Part shown: in pieces, positions 36,214-45,973 of the stretch | Layout: the number at the start of each line of letters is the position of its first letter | How positions within the stretch are numbered: the first letter of the stretch is position 1 | Assembly: GCF_014284125.1 (NCBI RefSeq) | Contig: NZ_JACOFX010000021.1 | Location: 24,027 to 88,026, forward strand | Length of the DNA: 64,000 nucleotides | Direction: 5' to 3' | DNA from: Undibacterium umbellatum | GTDB lineage: Bacteria; Pseudomonadota; Gammaproteobacteria; Burkholderiales; Burkholderiaceae_D | Translations under genes and position numbers: made by a program | Notes under the pieces: generated by a model | Databases searched by the model: none | The model's input: the letters and a program-made list of their open reading frames with translations, nothing else | Told to the model about the DNA's origin: nothing

Positions 36214-39200
36214 TTACTGCCGGGTTAGCAAGACATCACCATATACCCGCATCGCGAGGGAGTACTGCGGGACGTCTCCGAAGTGTCTGGCAACAGCATC
36301 GTTAGCCGTTCCCGTAGCGTCAAGTACTGTGGCCCCTGATTCCCACGCTCTCAGGAACGGGTCGAGCCAGTTGTATGTGACCAGTACGTTGAGCGGCCAG
36401 GGTGACGCGATTACTGCACGGCTGCCCCCGTTCAAAAGTTGCTTTGGCAAGCTTGTGGTGGAGTTGTCCCAAGGATTTTTGTCGATGCGTCCCCCGCTAC
36501 ATACGAAGAGAATGACCAGGTCGACTCCCTCGAGTGCGTTTGCCAGAGCGGAAGGAGCCTCTACGAGCCCATTGTCATCACGAATGGTACGCAGATAGCG
36601 GCCGTCGCTACTAAGTCCTCCATGCGCGGTCACTACGGCGAGACTCACATCCTTCATATCACGAGGTAGTCGGCGGCCAGTGTCGACTGCGAAGCCGTAT
36701 TCCTCAAAGCTTCCACTGAGACGGCGCAGTGCCACGTCAAGCGTTTGTGCGGTGTCAGCAGCTCGCGCATCGACACCATTGCGGTTGCCTGGTTCCTCAC
36801 TATTTTCGAGCTCGGAATCTAGTTGAGCGGAGATCCAAGCCTTGTAGCCAGTTTTCTCTGAGCGCCGCGCGGTTCTTGTCGCAGCTAGCCAAGTCAGCGA
36901 AGGCACCATACCGATGGAACTCTTTGCCCCTGCTAGGTAATCCCAGCCACCGTCATCAGGCTTCATGACCACCAAATTAGCAGTCAACTGCTGAAGCACG
37001 GGTTCTGCGACGATAATTAACCTTTCGGCTTTTGGAAGGCGAACATCCAGCTGCTCCATAGTGAGATAGAAGATGTTATTTCCATCTTCACGGTCGACTT
37101 TTCCGTAATGCTTAGGAAACTCCACCAGCCACGCTTCAAAGCGCCTCCGGAACGTTTCGTAATGCCGTGGTTGCTGTATTGCGCGAACTTGGCGGTCGGC
37201 GACATGCGTGACCGATAGTTCACCCTTATCGTCCAAAGCCATAAACACAAGGTCGCAGCCGGCATCATTGAGTTCAAAGGCGTATTGTGTTGCCCAGTCC
37301 ACCGTCATCACAGGCACGTCAGAGAGGAGCTTTACGGTTTGGTCGGAAAGCAGCTCGACCGCGAACGCCGCTTCGGAAGCGATGGTAGCGCCTTGAGGAC
37401 TAGCGTCTAAAAGACGTCTTGCCGCCAGACCGATGTATGCATAGTCGCGAGCGACATCTGCAGCGAAGGCTGCACGTTCTACTTCGTTAAACATGGCCAG
37501 AACGTCGGCAGCAACTGGCTTCTCTGCTGAAATTGTCTTGATTGTATTGGCGACCTTGTTCCCAACTTGTTGAAGCGCCGTTTCAAGTAGCACACGTATA
37601 GCCGGAGCCACGACGCCGCCCGCGGCTTCGACCTTAGTTGCAGTTTGGCCCAGAAGCACCGCGAGGGGAAACAAACGATTTCTGTCCCCGAGTGCGCTTT
37701 CGGAAGCCGCGGCGATTTTGGCGAGGAGTTCTTGCAGCCCATCCAGGGATGTTTGGCGAGACTCCATGAGCTGCAAGCCAAGTTCAGCGGCAACAACACG
37801 GGTATCAGTGTCCGGGTCAAATCCCAGGCCTCCGAGGAGTTTTTTCATCGAGGGAAGAAACTGCCGAGAGAGGTTAAAGAGGCCAAGGTCACGCAGGATG
37901 CGATGGATGGCATATACCTCATGCCATAGGTCCGCCTTGGGAACAGCAACGTCAGTCGCGAGCGCGCAGGCCGCACCCACAAGTGCGACGACGTGATTTC
38001 GGCAACGGTGATAGATGTCGGCGAGCGCACCCCATGCCAGCCGTTGGCGAAGCAACGAGGTCTGTCCTATCAGCAATATCTGCTCTGCGAAGTCTCGCGC
38101 ACGCTGAAACTGCCCCGACGTTGCAAATTGTGACGCAAGCAGGCGCATCAAGCGGATGTCGTCATCGCGCTCCTGTGTGGCGTAAGGGCACACGGCGCAA
38201 GCGATAAAAACGAGCTTTTCCATGAAGTCCAGGTCGGAGTCCTCTCCCAACTGCCCGCTTGCACGTTGGACCAGTTGCCCCAATGCGCTTATAACGTCAT
38301 CCGGGGACGCGACGATGAGCTCTCGCGGGATTACGGTGACTCCGGGCTCACCACCACCTCTCTCACCCATCCAGTGAATCGCGTTAGTTATGGAAGTTTT
38401 CACTTCCTCGTTAGACAGGTCAGTTTTGGTCTCAGCTGGCACTGTCTCTGGAAGTGGTAGGTCGACTCCGCGTTCTGCCAGGTCAAGCATGGTCGAAGCG
38501 ACGAGAGGTACCCCTTGGTCACCACATGACTCGACTGAGAGGAGCGAAGTGAGGTTTGACCGGATACCCTCGTCGGCTGGATAGCGCGCCAAGAACAGGA
38601 ATACCGACTGAAAAAGCCCTCGGTAGTAATCGTGCTCTTCCTTTGGTACCAACTCCCTGAGCATCATTGCCCTAATGGAGTAAAGCAACACCTGGGTGGC
38701 CTGTCTTCCGTAAACCTCCGACGAAGTGATGGCACTGGCTACGTCGGCAGCTTCGCGGAATCGACCTACGCTCCTCGCGTGCATTGCGCAGCACACCGCC
38801 GCAAGTTCCAGCCATTCTTGCCCCCAACCTTGAGCCGTCTTGATGACTGTATCATAGTCCGGCTGGGAGCCGGACAGCTGCTTTTGCAGCTCCAAGTGGT
38901 GTACAGTGAAGCCAGCAGTTGTGAAGCGTTGCTCGTCACCAGGCTTTGCCTCCTGACAGTTCATGAGAAGGCGACGGTCTCGGTTCTCTCTTAGCCGCTC
39001 TGAACTTGACACAAGCGCCTCCAACCGAGCATCAAACTTCGCGATGCGGTCGTTGTCTTCGAGCTGCGTGGCAACGTCCAGTCCCTCTTCGAGCCAAATT
39101 TGGTCACCGATACCGTTTGGGCTATCGGGCAACAGTTCCTGCGCTAGGTCTTCGTCGCCGGCTTTTGCCGCGAACTGGGCGACTTGAATGGCAGCCTGTG

Positions 39201-40077
39201 CCGGTAGCTCAGGCAGATGAGGTTGGAGTCGTCTGAGAAGGTCAAGCGTGTCACCTATTCGCCCCATTCGGTTCACAAGCTGGACAAGTATATGCAGCTT
39301 AGTCCCCTCGGAAATGTCTAAGGCACCCAGCTCGGCCTCTACTTCTTCCAGCCGCCCTTGAACCGCCATGGATACCCAAGCCTCGCTTCGCGCAGAGAGC
39401 AGCTCCTCCATATCGCCTTCGTAACTCAACGTAAGGACATAACATTCGTCCACCGACAGAAGCTGCTGTTCATTCGCCGGCTTGCGGGGCGGAAGCTCCT
39501 GCACATGCACTAGAGCATAACTGTCTATTCCTTTAACCGCAGGAACCAGCTGTTGGCAAAGTGACGTTACATGAGGAGTCCAATGGTCCTCTGGAAGCCG
39601 CGTGACAGTCGCCCCGAACGCGGCTGGCAAGTTTACAGCAAGGTCTCGAAATCGGCTCGCCTCGGCGATCGCGATGAGTCTGCGTTGACCCTGTTTCTGT
39701 ACCGTATGAATTAAATCGGCGACGACGAGCGAGGGAACGTGCAGCACCTGGACTATGCGTCGAAGGACCTTCTCCTCTTCGCTATCGACTGGAGAGCCAC
39801 GCAGTTCATGGGTTGCCTTAAGCAAAGCAGCGAACACTCTCTCTTCGGTGACCTCCGTAGCTTCTACTGGCGGCAACAGAATGGAGGCGCCTTTGAAAAC
39901 AGAACGCCCATCCTTATCCTTCGCTTGCGGGAGGAGAGTAGCTACAATGCGACCAACGACCTCTCGTAAAGATCCGCCTACGACAAGGTCAATGCAGCCC
40001 ACATCGAAGCCTTTGCCAAATAGGACTGCCGGGTCAAACCCTTGTATTTCTTGCTTACGTTGCTGTATTCCGCTCAC
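36214..40077 (-). CDS. Giant CHAT-domain protease with helical-repeat body
   Basis: 1,287 residues, no signal peptide. The C-terminal ~330 residues form a CHAT (caspase-like) peptidase: VVTAHGGLSSDGRYL holds the catalytic His1152 and LVILFVCSGG the catalytic Cys1193, with the closing motifs ASPWPLNV and AMRVYGDVLL. The ~900 residues before it are almost wholly helical and Leu/Ala-rich, with TPR-like segments (for example FQRARDFAEQILLIG). CHAT proteases with TPR bodies are known from the type III-E CRISPR partner Csx29 and from other bacterial immune and cell-death systems. No CRISPR component is nearby. The gene stands between Gabija and exported proteins. Proteolytic abortive defence is inferred. 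The IS insertion is just outside the gene, so it appears intact. Confidence 0.85.
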   Translation of the reverse strand: MSGIQQRKQEIQGFDPAVLFGKGFDVGCIDLVVGGSLREVVGRIVATLLPQAKDKDGRSVFKGASILLPPVEATEVTEERVFAALLKATHELRGSPVDSEEEKVLRRIVQVLHVPSLVVADLIHTVQKQGQRRLIAIAEASRFRDLAVNLPAAFGATVTRLPEDHWTPHVTSLCQQLVPAVKGIDSYALVHVQELPPRKPANEQQLLSVDECYVLTLSYEGDMEELLSARSEAWVSMAVQGRLEEVEAELGALDISEGTKLHILVQLVNRMGRIGDTLDLLRRLQPHLPELPAQAAIQVAQFAAKAGDEDLAQELLPDSPNGIGDQIWLEEGLDVATQLEDNDRIAKFDARLEALVSSSERLRENRDRRLLMNCQEAKPGDEQRFTTAGFTVHHLELQKQLSGSQPDYDTVIKTAQGWGQEWLELAAVCCAMHARSVGRFREAADVASAITSSEVYGRQATQVLLYSIRAMMLRELVPKEEHDYYRGLFQSVFLFLARYPADEGIRSNLTSLLSVESCGDQGVPLVASTMLDLAERGVDLPLPETVPAETKTDLSNEEVKTSITNAIHWMGERGGGEPGVTVIPRELIVASPDDVISALGQLVQRASGQLGEDSDLDFMEKLVFIACAVCPYATQERDDDIRLMRLLASQFATSGQFQRARDFAEQILLIGQTSLLRQRLAWGALADIYHRCRNHVVALVGAACALATDVAVPKADLWHEVYAIHRILRDLGLFNLSRQFLPSMKKLLGGLGFDPDTDTRVVAAELGLQLMESRQTSLDGLQELLAKIAAASESALGDRNRLFPLAVLLGQTATKVEAAGGVVAPAIRVLLETALQQVGNKVANTIKTISAEKPVAADVLAMFNEVERAAFAADVARDYAYIGLAARRLLDASPQGATIASEAAFAVELLSDQTVKLLSDVPVMTVDWATQYAFELNDAGCDLVFMALDDKGELSVTHVADRQVRAIQQPRHYETFRRRFEAWLVEFPKHYGKVDREDGNNIFYLTMEQLDVRLPKAERLIIVAEPVLQQLTANLVVMKPDDGGWDYLAGAKSSIGMVPSLTWLAATRTARRSEKTGYKAWISAQLDSELENSEEPGNRNGVDARAADTAQTLDVALRRLSGSFEEYGFAVDTGRRLPRDMKDVSLAVVTAHGGLSSDGRYLRTIRDDNGLVEAPSALANALEGVDLVILFVCSGGRIDKNPWDNSTTSLPKQLLNGGSRAVIASPWPLNVLVTYNWLDPFLRAWESGATVLDATGTANDAVARHFGDVPQYSLAMRVYGDVLLTRQ

Positions 40078-40708
40078 ATCAGTCCCCTATCCTCTTGCTC
40101 AAGTCAAATTGTTGTATTTGTGATAGCGATGAGCAAGCGCTCGCAACTTGCGCTTGTGCCTAGTTACGCTGAAACATAGCCGTACATATCCGTAATTTTT
40201 TTGCTAGAAAGCATCCGGGACCATACTAATATAAAGAACACAACATTCATATCTTCCTTTAGAATTCCTTGAAGAATTTGTTCGCTAGTAGCGAGTGTAG
40301 CTCTGGTATATGTGTCATGCCGTTGCTGCACTAAAAAGCACAAGTCTTGTGGGAGCTCCATAGAGCAAAAGTCTTTGACTGTTCTAGACAAAGAAAACCA
40401 ACTTGAACTCTTGCGATGCAAGTTCTAAGTTCCGCAACCTATCGTTCAAATGCTCACAAGCTAAGCCATATTTACCAGCTATCAATAGTGACTGGACGTG
40501 GCGCCGCAACCCGGGTCAGGTCCAAAATTTTGACGCCTCTCCTGGTTTTAGCTGTCGTAACCGTCCTAGGATAATTGTCTTTGCCGCCGCCGGAAAATGT
40601 TGGCAGATTTAGGCAAGTAGCACTGGATCAACAGACAGGTTTTTCTGTTGTGATTACAAAATGGTCAATATATTATATTAATTAGTTATCTTCTATTTGG
40701 AGCGAATC
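40078..40708. other. Intergenic region between divergent CHAT and exported-protein genes
   Basis: About 630 bp. It should contain the promoters of both divergent genes. A minus-strand frame of 85 codons (40164-40421, internal ATG near 40361) precedes the CHAT gene by 86 bp; it has no recognised domain and no strong ribosome site, so I do not call it. The last 60 bp before the exported protein are AT-rich (TTATATTAATTAG), compatible with a promoter. Confidence 0.4.
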
Positions 40709-43700
40709 ATGCGTTGTTACCTCGCTGTAGCGATAGGTGCGCTCTTTCTGATTAATTCAGGAAAAACTTGGGCTCAATTGGCTGACTGTGATCCTGCTGT
40801 TGCATATCGAGCCGGTCTTCGTGGTGAGTTCACGCCTGATCAGTTTGATCATTTAAAAGCCTTGGAAAGAAATTTTGCGCGCAACGGATTTTCAGATGCG
40901 TCAGCTGCGGCGCGAATAATTGCTCCTAACTACATGCGAAACTGTGTCCGGAACCGATATACGCCTGCTCAAAAAGCGGTTGGAGACCTCATAAACGAAT
41001 ACAGTAACCAAGCTGTTTCACGTGCCGCGGGGAAGTGGGTCGCAGATCTGCTACTGCCAAAAGCCGTTGATAAAGTCGGTGAAAAATTTGGTTCTTGGCA
41101 AGGGCCAGGTGTTGAAGCTTCAGGTGCCGTAGAAGGGTTCACTTCGATGATATCGCCTGATAGCAGCCTGATCAAAAAGGCAGTACTTATTGCATTTGCT
41201 GAGGCCAGCCTGGAAGCAAGAAAAGGTCAAGGTTCCGCTACGGCGTTGGACGTTATGCGATGGTTGAACAGTGAACGAGACAAACCATTGTCTCCTTTGT
41301 TTTCTGGGGTATCTGACGAAACTAAGGAAATTTTTTTCAACACAGCCAGGTCGCAACTGGAAAGCATTGTCCTGACCAAAGCCGAAAATCAATCTGGCGG
41401 GCTTTGGTTTGACGAACAAATGGCAAACTGGCTGGGCTTAGGTGCCAAAACGAGTGATGCTGCATTTAGAAGATATCTGGCTCAGTGGAACTCTAGTGCA
41501 GCTTTAAGCCGCGAAGAGCGCGCACAAAAAAGTAAAATCGAAGCTAAAGTAAAGGAGGCAATAGTCAATGCAAATGACGCAAAGCAATTAGCACAAAATC
41601 TTTTGTCGGAAGAAAAAGGAGTCGCAGATGCTGCTGCAATAGCCGCATCTTCGGCCTCGAAGGATAGGAATATATGGGACTTGGCAAAACAATTATTGGA
41701 ACAATCAGGAGTTAATCCCAACGATGTCAATGCTGTCCAGAAATTTTCTATCTCCAACAAGCGATTGAGTTGTGCAATTGATGCCGAAAGTGAAAAGTGC
41801 CGTGCCTATGAAGCAATAGAAAAAGATGTAGTGTTTCGGATAAAAGCGAAGGTATTTTCTGACAATGCGATGAACCTAAGCCAATTAGCTAATACCGCCG
41901 CAATGGGCTTACGTGCGGTTGGTGCCAATTCAGAGGCAGTAAGGTTATTCAGTGCAGTGGCTGTTACAGCGAAAAGCAGTTCGGAAATTGCCTCGATCAT
42001 TTCGCTGGCAAGTGGTTCCATTAGCCCAATGGGATGGGTAAACATCGCGTCGCATTGCCTCGATTTGGGCGGGTCTCTGGGAAGTATGTTCGCCGCAAAT
42101 GGGCCAGACCCGGACGCAGAGCGGTTCGAGAAGATAATGCAAGCCTTGCAACAAATAAGCGCGCAAATAGAGGCATTAAATAAGTCAATGCTTGAACAGT
42201 TTGCCAGGCAAGACCGTCAATTTGCCGCTCTAACCGCATACAGCCAAAGCAGCTTGGCGTTACTGCAGCAATTAGTAGGAAGTGCTGGGTTTAGTGATTG
42301 TCAATATATTTCGGAGTTTGCAACGCAGACCGGAATTTCCAATCACCAACAGTTTCGGACTGCAATTTCGTCCGTCAGCAATATTATTTCAACCAAAATT
42401 CCTCAGTGTGCAACTTGGTTACAGCGCGGGTCGATGGTTACCAATTTGCAAGCTAACGGAACGATTAATGAATTGTTTTCTGCGCGCTTAGATATATTAA
42501 AGAGAGCAATGCAAATGACTGCTGCGAATGCTGCGACAAATGATGCACTTTCCGGTGAGCTATCCAAGACAAGTTCAGGCTACAAAAGCCTTTACCGACT
42601 AACTATGATGTCTTTACCCAACAACTTTGCCGTAGGTCCGGAAGGGCAAGGTGCGATGGGGGCGCTAATGCTTGTAGCCGATTCGATGCTCCAAACAGAA
42701 AAAGCAAGAATAGCCCTCGCGCAATACCGCACTTCTGGTGCCCAGATGCCGCAGGATCTTCCAGAACTATTGAATGGGTTAGGTAAAGTGGCTGCTGGTG
42801 CCTCAAATTCAGTTTCCTTGCATTCGGCAGTTTCCCGACCGCTAAATACGATCGCCATTGCCGAAATATTGCAGGCAGCTCTGCTAGTGCGCGGTGTTAG
42901 TCCGGTGTTAGCTGTTGAAAATGGAGCCTACCGTTCTCCAGCGAAAATTGACGACGCTCGAGTATTGGAGAAAATCTCTGAATCTCGGCCAAATAATTGG
43001 ATGTGGGAGCTTGCGCCTTTGGCTTACATTGCAATTGCCCAAGAAGTTGCTTACAGAGGCGATTTCGCAGTACCTCTAATAAGTGAACTTCTAGCATCTG
43101 CAGAAGCTATAAGTAGTTGTCCGGAAATGCCACGGAGGGAGGAGGGGTTGACACTTTGTGAGCGTTTCGGAAAAAAATGGCTGGACATACTTTACGCAGA
43201 TGCGTTACTCGCAATTAAGGAGTTCCCTGAAATTCGTGCAAACATAGCGATGTGGCGAGTTCGTGCTGAACTAAAACGGATGTTGAAACCAGAACATTCA
43301 GATGCAAACAGCATCGATCCCTATGAAACTTCACGTGGAACGAGTTTTCGACCCGAATATGGGATAGCGTTGGCTCAATCAAAGCCGCGCATGTTGCAGA
43401 ATATACTTCCGACAATACCAGTTCGATATTTGAAGACAAATGACGATAGCCGGGCTTTCACCAATGAGTTGGAGCAAGGGGACCAGTGGTTTATGGAACT
43501 AGCGGGGCATTGCAGTGGCTTTGAAGATCCGGCCTTAAATGCGCGAGTTGTATGCAGAAACGGAACTTGCGTAGGCAACAAAGTGGTTAAAGATCCCTCA
43601 AACGATGTCAACTTAGTAAATGACGGAAGTCTTACTGAACCAGTAGATTCTAAGAGTGATGAATATGCCCGTTGGCAAATGAGGAAAAGGGACGTGTGTG

Positions 43701-43939
43701 TGGTCGCTCCTTTGCCCAGTCAGGAAGTACTAGAGTCGGGCAGATGGCGCGGACGCGCCCAGTTTTACCAAGTGATTCCTTTGGCGCAGACGTTTTTAAC
43801 AACTGTAGCACACTACATCAACCTGGAAAATCGGATGAGTCTTCCAGATCAAGCGGACAAACAGGGGGGGGAGGCGATGTTGATGTCCTTCCTCTTAAAG
43901 CCGAAAAGAATCCCGTTTGTTCGATCAAAAAACCAATGA
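40709..43939 (+). CDS. Large exported protein of unknown function
   Basis: About 1,076 residues from ATG 40709, chosen over the in-frame TTG at 40697 because GGAG lies just upstream and a clean signal peptide follows (MRCYLAVAIGALFLINSGKTWAQ). No catalytic domain was recognised. The protein is Ala/Ser-rich and helical. A coiled coil near residues ~480-530 contains ALQQISAQIEALNKSMLEQF, preceded by a hydrophobic Gly-rich stretch (SIISLASGSISPMGWVNIAS) that could enter membranes. Several Cys residues fit a periplasmic location. The next gene follows after 7 bp and also encodes an exported protein, so the two probably work together. The helix-hydrophobic-helix layout recalls pore-forming toxins, but only loosely. 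Confidence 0.75.
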   Translation: MRCYLAVAIGALFLINSGKTWAQLADCDPAVAYRAGLRGEFTPDQFDHLKALERNFARNGFSDASAAARIIAPNYMRNCVRNRYTPAQKAVGDLINEYSNQAVSRAAGKWVADLLLPKAVDKVGEKFGSWQGPGVEASGAVEGFTSMISPDSSLIKKAVLIAFAEASLEARKGQGSATALDVMRWLNSERDKPLSPLFSGVSDETKEIFFNTARSQLESIVLTKAENQSGGLWFDEQMANWLGLGAKTSDAAFRRYLAQWNSSAALSREERAQKSKIEAKVKEAIVNANDAKQLAQNLLSEEKGVADAAAIAASSASKDRNIWDLAKQLLEQSGVNPNDVNAVQKFSISNKRLSCAIDAESEKCRAYEAIEKDVVFRIKAKVFSDNAMNLSQLANTAAMGLRAVGANSEAVRLFSAVAVTAKSSSEIASIISLASGSISPMGWVNIASHCLDLGGSLGSMFAANGPDPDAERFEKIMQALQQISAQIEALNKSMLEQFARQDRQFAALTAYSQSSLALLQQLVGSAGFSDCQYISEFATQTGISNHQQFRTAISSVSNIISTKIPQCATWLQRGSMVTNLQANGTINELFSARLDILKRAMQMTAANAATNDALSGELSKTSSGYKSLYRLTMMSLPNNFAVGPEGQGAMGALMLVADSMLQTEKARIALAQYRTSGAQMPQDLPELLNGLGKVAAGASNSVSLHSAVSRPLNTIAIAEILQAALLVRGVSPVLAVENGAYRSPAKIDDARVLEKISESRPNNWMWELAPLAYIAIAQEVAYRGDFAVPLISELLASAEAISSCPEMPRREEGLTLCERFGKKWLDILYADALLAIKEFPEIRANIAMWRVRAELKRMLKPEHSDANSIDPYETSRGTSFRPEYGIALAQSKPRMLQNILPTIPVRYLKTNDDSRAFTNELEQGDQWFMELAGHCSGFEDPALNARVVCRNGTCVGNKVVKDPSNDVNLVNDGSLTEPVDSKSDEYARWQMRKRDVCVVAPLPSQEVLESGRWRGRAQFYQVIPLAQTFLTTVAHYINLENRMSLPDQADKQGGEAMLMSFLLKPKRIPFVRSKNQ

Positions 43940-43946
43940 GGCAAAT

Positions 43947-44858
43947 ATGAAAAAGATTACTCTTCTAGTGTTTCTCGCATTTTTTGAATCGATTGCTATT
44001 GCTCAAACCCCGACCTTTACAACAACACAGCAAGGGACGGTCATGCCAGTCCAGTGCCTCGCTTGTATTGGAGTGCGCGACGTTCAGCTCTGGGACCCAG
44101 CTGTAGGTTATCGCGAGCCTGTCGCTGGGGATTTTGTAACGCTGGCGGATTTTTCTGCCGTGCCTGCGCTCCTTCGCTTAACAGGCCCAAATGGAGTTTT
44201 TTTTCAACAATCCACCGTCCGTCTGGCCGACCTAGGCCAAAATCCGCTTGTTCTAAAGGACAGTACGAACCAGTCGAGTTGGAACAGATTTGGTTTAGTT
44301 GGGGAGTCGTCATATAGCGGTGGCACAACCAATACCTATATCGCAGGATTAACAGTCAAGAATCAACAGCCTTGGTCCAGCATAATAAGGCAGAACAGTG
44401 TTTGCAAGGGTCCTGTGATAAGAATAGCTAAACAACTGTTGCTAGGAGGAGATGGTCGCCCGGCAGCGCCATACAACAATGTCTCAGGAATTTTTACAGA
44501 GGGAGCACCAGGTAGTGTAAGTAGTGAAGCAGGGTTGAGCAATATCGCCAACAGTCATCAGTTGCTGTGCATAGGAGAAACTGTTGATGCAGATGATTAC
44601 TATAAATCTTTGGTGGATGTCCAATTAAAGGAAATGGCACGTGATCTGGCCAGCAGGACCAGTGTAGAGAAAATGCGAATTTTGATGAACGAAGTTTTGA
44701 AGAGCTACATTGCCGAATCAAATCAGGCGATTGTTGACAGTACTGCGGCAAAAGTCATTGATGAGTTGGTAAAACGTGGGGCGATAGTAAATCCAGTAGT
44801 CAAGCCAAAGAGCACAAGCCAGCGGGTTAAAAGAGTGTCTGTAAATACAGGCAAGTAA
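43947..44858 (+). CDS. Exported protein of unknown function, second gene of the pair
   Basis: 303 residues from ATG 43947, with GAGG upstream and a signal peptide MKKITLLVFLAFFESIAIAQ. It lies 7 bp after the large exported protein. The N-terminal half is beta-rich with a CxxC (VQCLACIGVRD) near the mature N-terminus. The C-terminal ~100 residues are helical (VDVQLKEMARDLASRTSVEK and following) and end in a basic tail (SQRVKRVSVNTGK). No family was recognised. Co-secretion with, or binding to, its larger neighbour is inferred from the operon layout. Confidence 0.75.
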   Translation: MKKITLLVFLAFFESIAIAQTPTFTTTQQGTVMPVQCLACIGVRDVQLWDPAVGYREPVAGDFVTLADFSAVPALLRLTGPNGVFFQQSTVRLADLGQNPLVLKDSTNQSSWNRFGLVGESSYSGGTTNTYIAGLTVKNQQPWSSIIRQNSVCKGPVIRIAKQLLLGGDGRPAAPYNNVSGIFTEGAPGSVSSEAGLSNIANSHQLLCIGETVDADDYYKSLVDVQLKEMARDLASRTSVEKMRILMNEVLKSYIAESNQAIVDSTAAKVIDELVKRGAIVNPVVKPKSTSQRVKRVSVNTGK

Positions 44859-45268
44859 TTTAATGCCCTTGGCTTTGTAAATGCTGCAACCTTCTGTTTG
44901 TGTAGATCTGCTTGAAATGGCTTGATGAACCACCTCAATGATGTGTTGTATGTCACCTTTGCCAACATTTGGATGTTTAAGAAATAACCTCTGGATTTGT
45001 GCACGTCTTAACGGATGAGGAAGCACACGAAAAATTCAGATCTAAGTGATTTTCTGCAATCGTGAAACATTCACCTCTATCATTTGAGCTTGTCGACTCG
45101 CCGGAAAGCCTTACCACGTAAGGCTTTCAGCTAAATCCCGTGTCTATTTCCGCTCGAACGTTTCACGCGGATACTCGTTTCCAATGTGGTTAAATTTGCC
45201 CATCGAATTGTAAAAAGAGAGAAATTGCAGTCCTAAAAGACTTCCTAAACTGTTAGTTTGGGGGCAAG
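44859..45268. other. Intergenic region holding palindromic element copy 1
   Basis: About 410 bp between the exported pair and a small three-gene set. No gene is visible. It holds the repeated palindromic element (45061-45185), followed at once by TGGTTAAATTTGCCCATC, an 18-mer that recurs near 46918. The stretch just after it is AT-rich and may contain the promoter of the small set. Confidence 0.45.
45061..45185. repeat. Palindromic repeat element, copy 1
   Basis: About 125 bp, matched with few differences by 51243-51368 in the same orientation. The outer arms CGTGAAACATTC and GAACGTTTCACG form an imperfect terminal inverted repeat 107 bp apart. Inside, GAAAGCCTTAC and GTAAGGCTTTC form a perfect 11-bp hairpin with a CAC loop. 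Similarity continues ~18 bp past the right arm (GGATACTCGTTTCCAATG). It has no coding capacity. It could be a miniature mobile element, a recombination site or a structured RNA. Confidence 0.8.
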
Positions 45269-45308
45269 ATGGCCAAGGCTATTCAAGCTAATTTTACATT
45301 TTTGAAGG

Positions 45309-45545
45309 TTGGACAAACACACCCAATTTCGCGCTGGCCAGCTCTGCAATGTGGTAATTCCTGGGTTGTTTGACAGCTACGGGCAATGCCGGGCGGTGCA
45401 GCAGCTCCGCGAGGTGATGGCGAAAAACAGCGACCGTTTGCGCGTTGGCAAGTCCCCGACCGCTGCAGCCTACTTTGTGACCCATGACGACAACTACAGC
45501 ATGACGAACGACAGCGGGTACACTGTCATTACAGCAACTTTATAA
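45309..45545 (+). CDS. Small protein of unknown function, possibly 5'-frameshifted
   Basis: 78 codons from a TTG. The codon composition (many G/C third positions after ~45370) suggests real coding sequence, ending DSGYTVITATL. The frame is blocked just upstream by a TGA, and there is no spaced ribosome site for the TTG. An ATG at 45269 opens another frame (MAKAIQANFTFLKV) that runs into this one after a one-base shift, so the gene may have lost its start by frameshift. The next gene begins 17 bp after its stop. No family was recognised. Confidence 0.45.
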   Translation: MDKHTQFRAGQLCNVVIPGLFDSYGQCRAVQQLREVMAKNSDRLRVGKSPTAAAYFVTHDDNYSMTNDSGYTVITATL

Positions 45546-45562
45546 GCCAGGTAGATCAAGCC

Positions 45563-45973
45563 ATGAAATGCGTTATCAAGGAGAATTGGGATGTGTACGG
45601 GATGGCCCACCAAATGGTGGGCGAAGTGAACCCGGACGAATGGAGGCTATCACTGACAGCGACCGTGCGTTTTCCCAATGGTGCAAGCTGTGAAATGAGC
45701 CGTGACGATATGTTTCTTATCGAAGAAGGCGGGGATATCCAGGCCGCAAAAAAATTGCTCGAAGTATCAGGGTATGTGGTCAGTGAAATGACGAAGGAAG
45801 AAAAAGCCACCCTGCAGGCAGCAAAGGAATATTTGGACAGCATCTATTGCACGCTATACGCGCAAATGAAGCCAGTCTTGGACACCTGGACAGAAGACGA
45901 GCTACACAATTTTGTGTCAGAAATGACTAAGCATGTGGCTAAGGTGCGATTAAATTTAAACACGAGGGCATGA
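45563..45973 (+). CDS. Small cytosolic protein of unknown function
   Basis: 136 residues with no signal peptide or membrane segment. The first half is beta-rich (WRLSLTATVRFPNGASCEMS); the second half is helical (KEEKATLQAAKEYLDSIYCT, then LDTWTEDELHNFVSEM). Its stop overlaps the start of the GIN-domain gene (ATGA), so the two are translationally coupled. I recognise no family. Confidence 0.6.
   Translation: MKCVIKENWDVYGMAHQMVGEVNPDEWRLSLTATVRFPNGASCEMSRDDMFLIEEGGDIQAAKKLLEVSGYVVSEMTKEEKATLQAAKEYLDSIYCTLYAQMKPVLDTWTEDELHNFVSEMTKHVAKVRLNLNTRA

Noticed and set aside
36214..40077. Type III-E CRISPR partner (Csx29)
   Set aside because: No gRAMP/Cas7-11 gene, adaptation gene or CRISPR array is present. 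Only the general helical-body-plus-CHAT architecture is similar.
40164..40421. 85-codon minus-strand frame upstream of the CHAT gene
   Set aside because: There is no clear ribosome site, family or coding signature. It is mentioned in the intergenic entry but not called as a gene.
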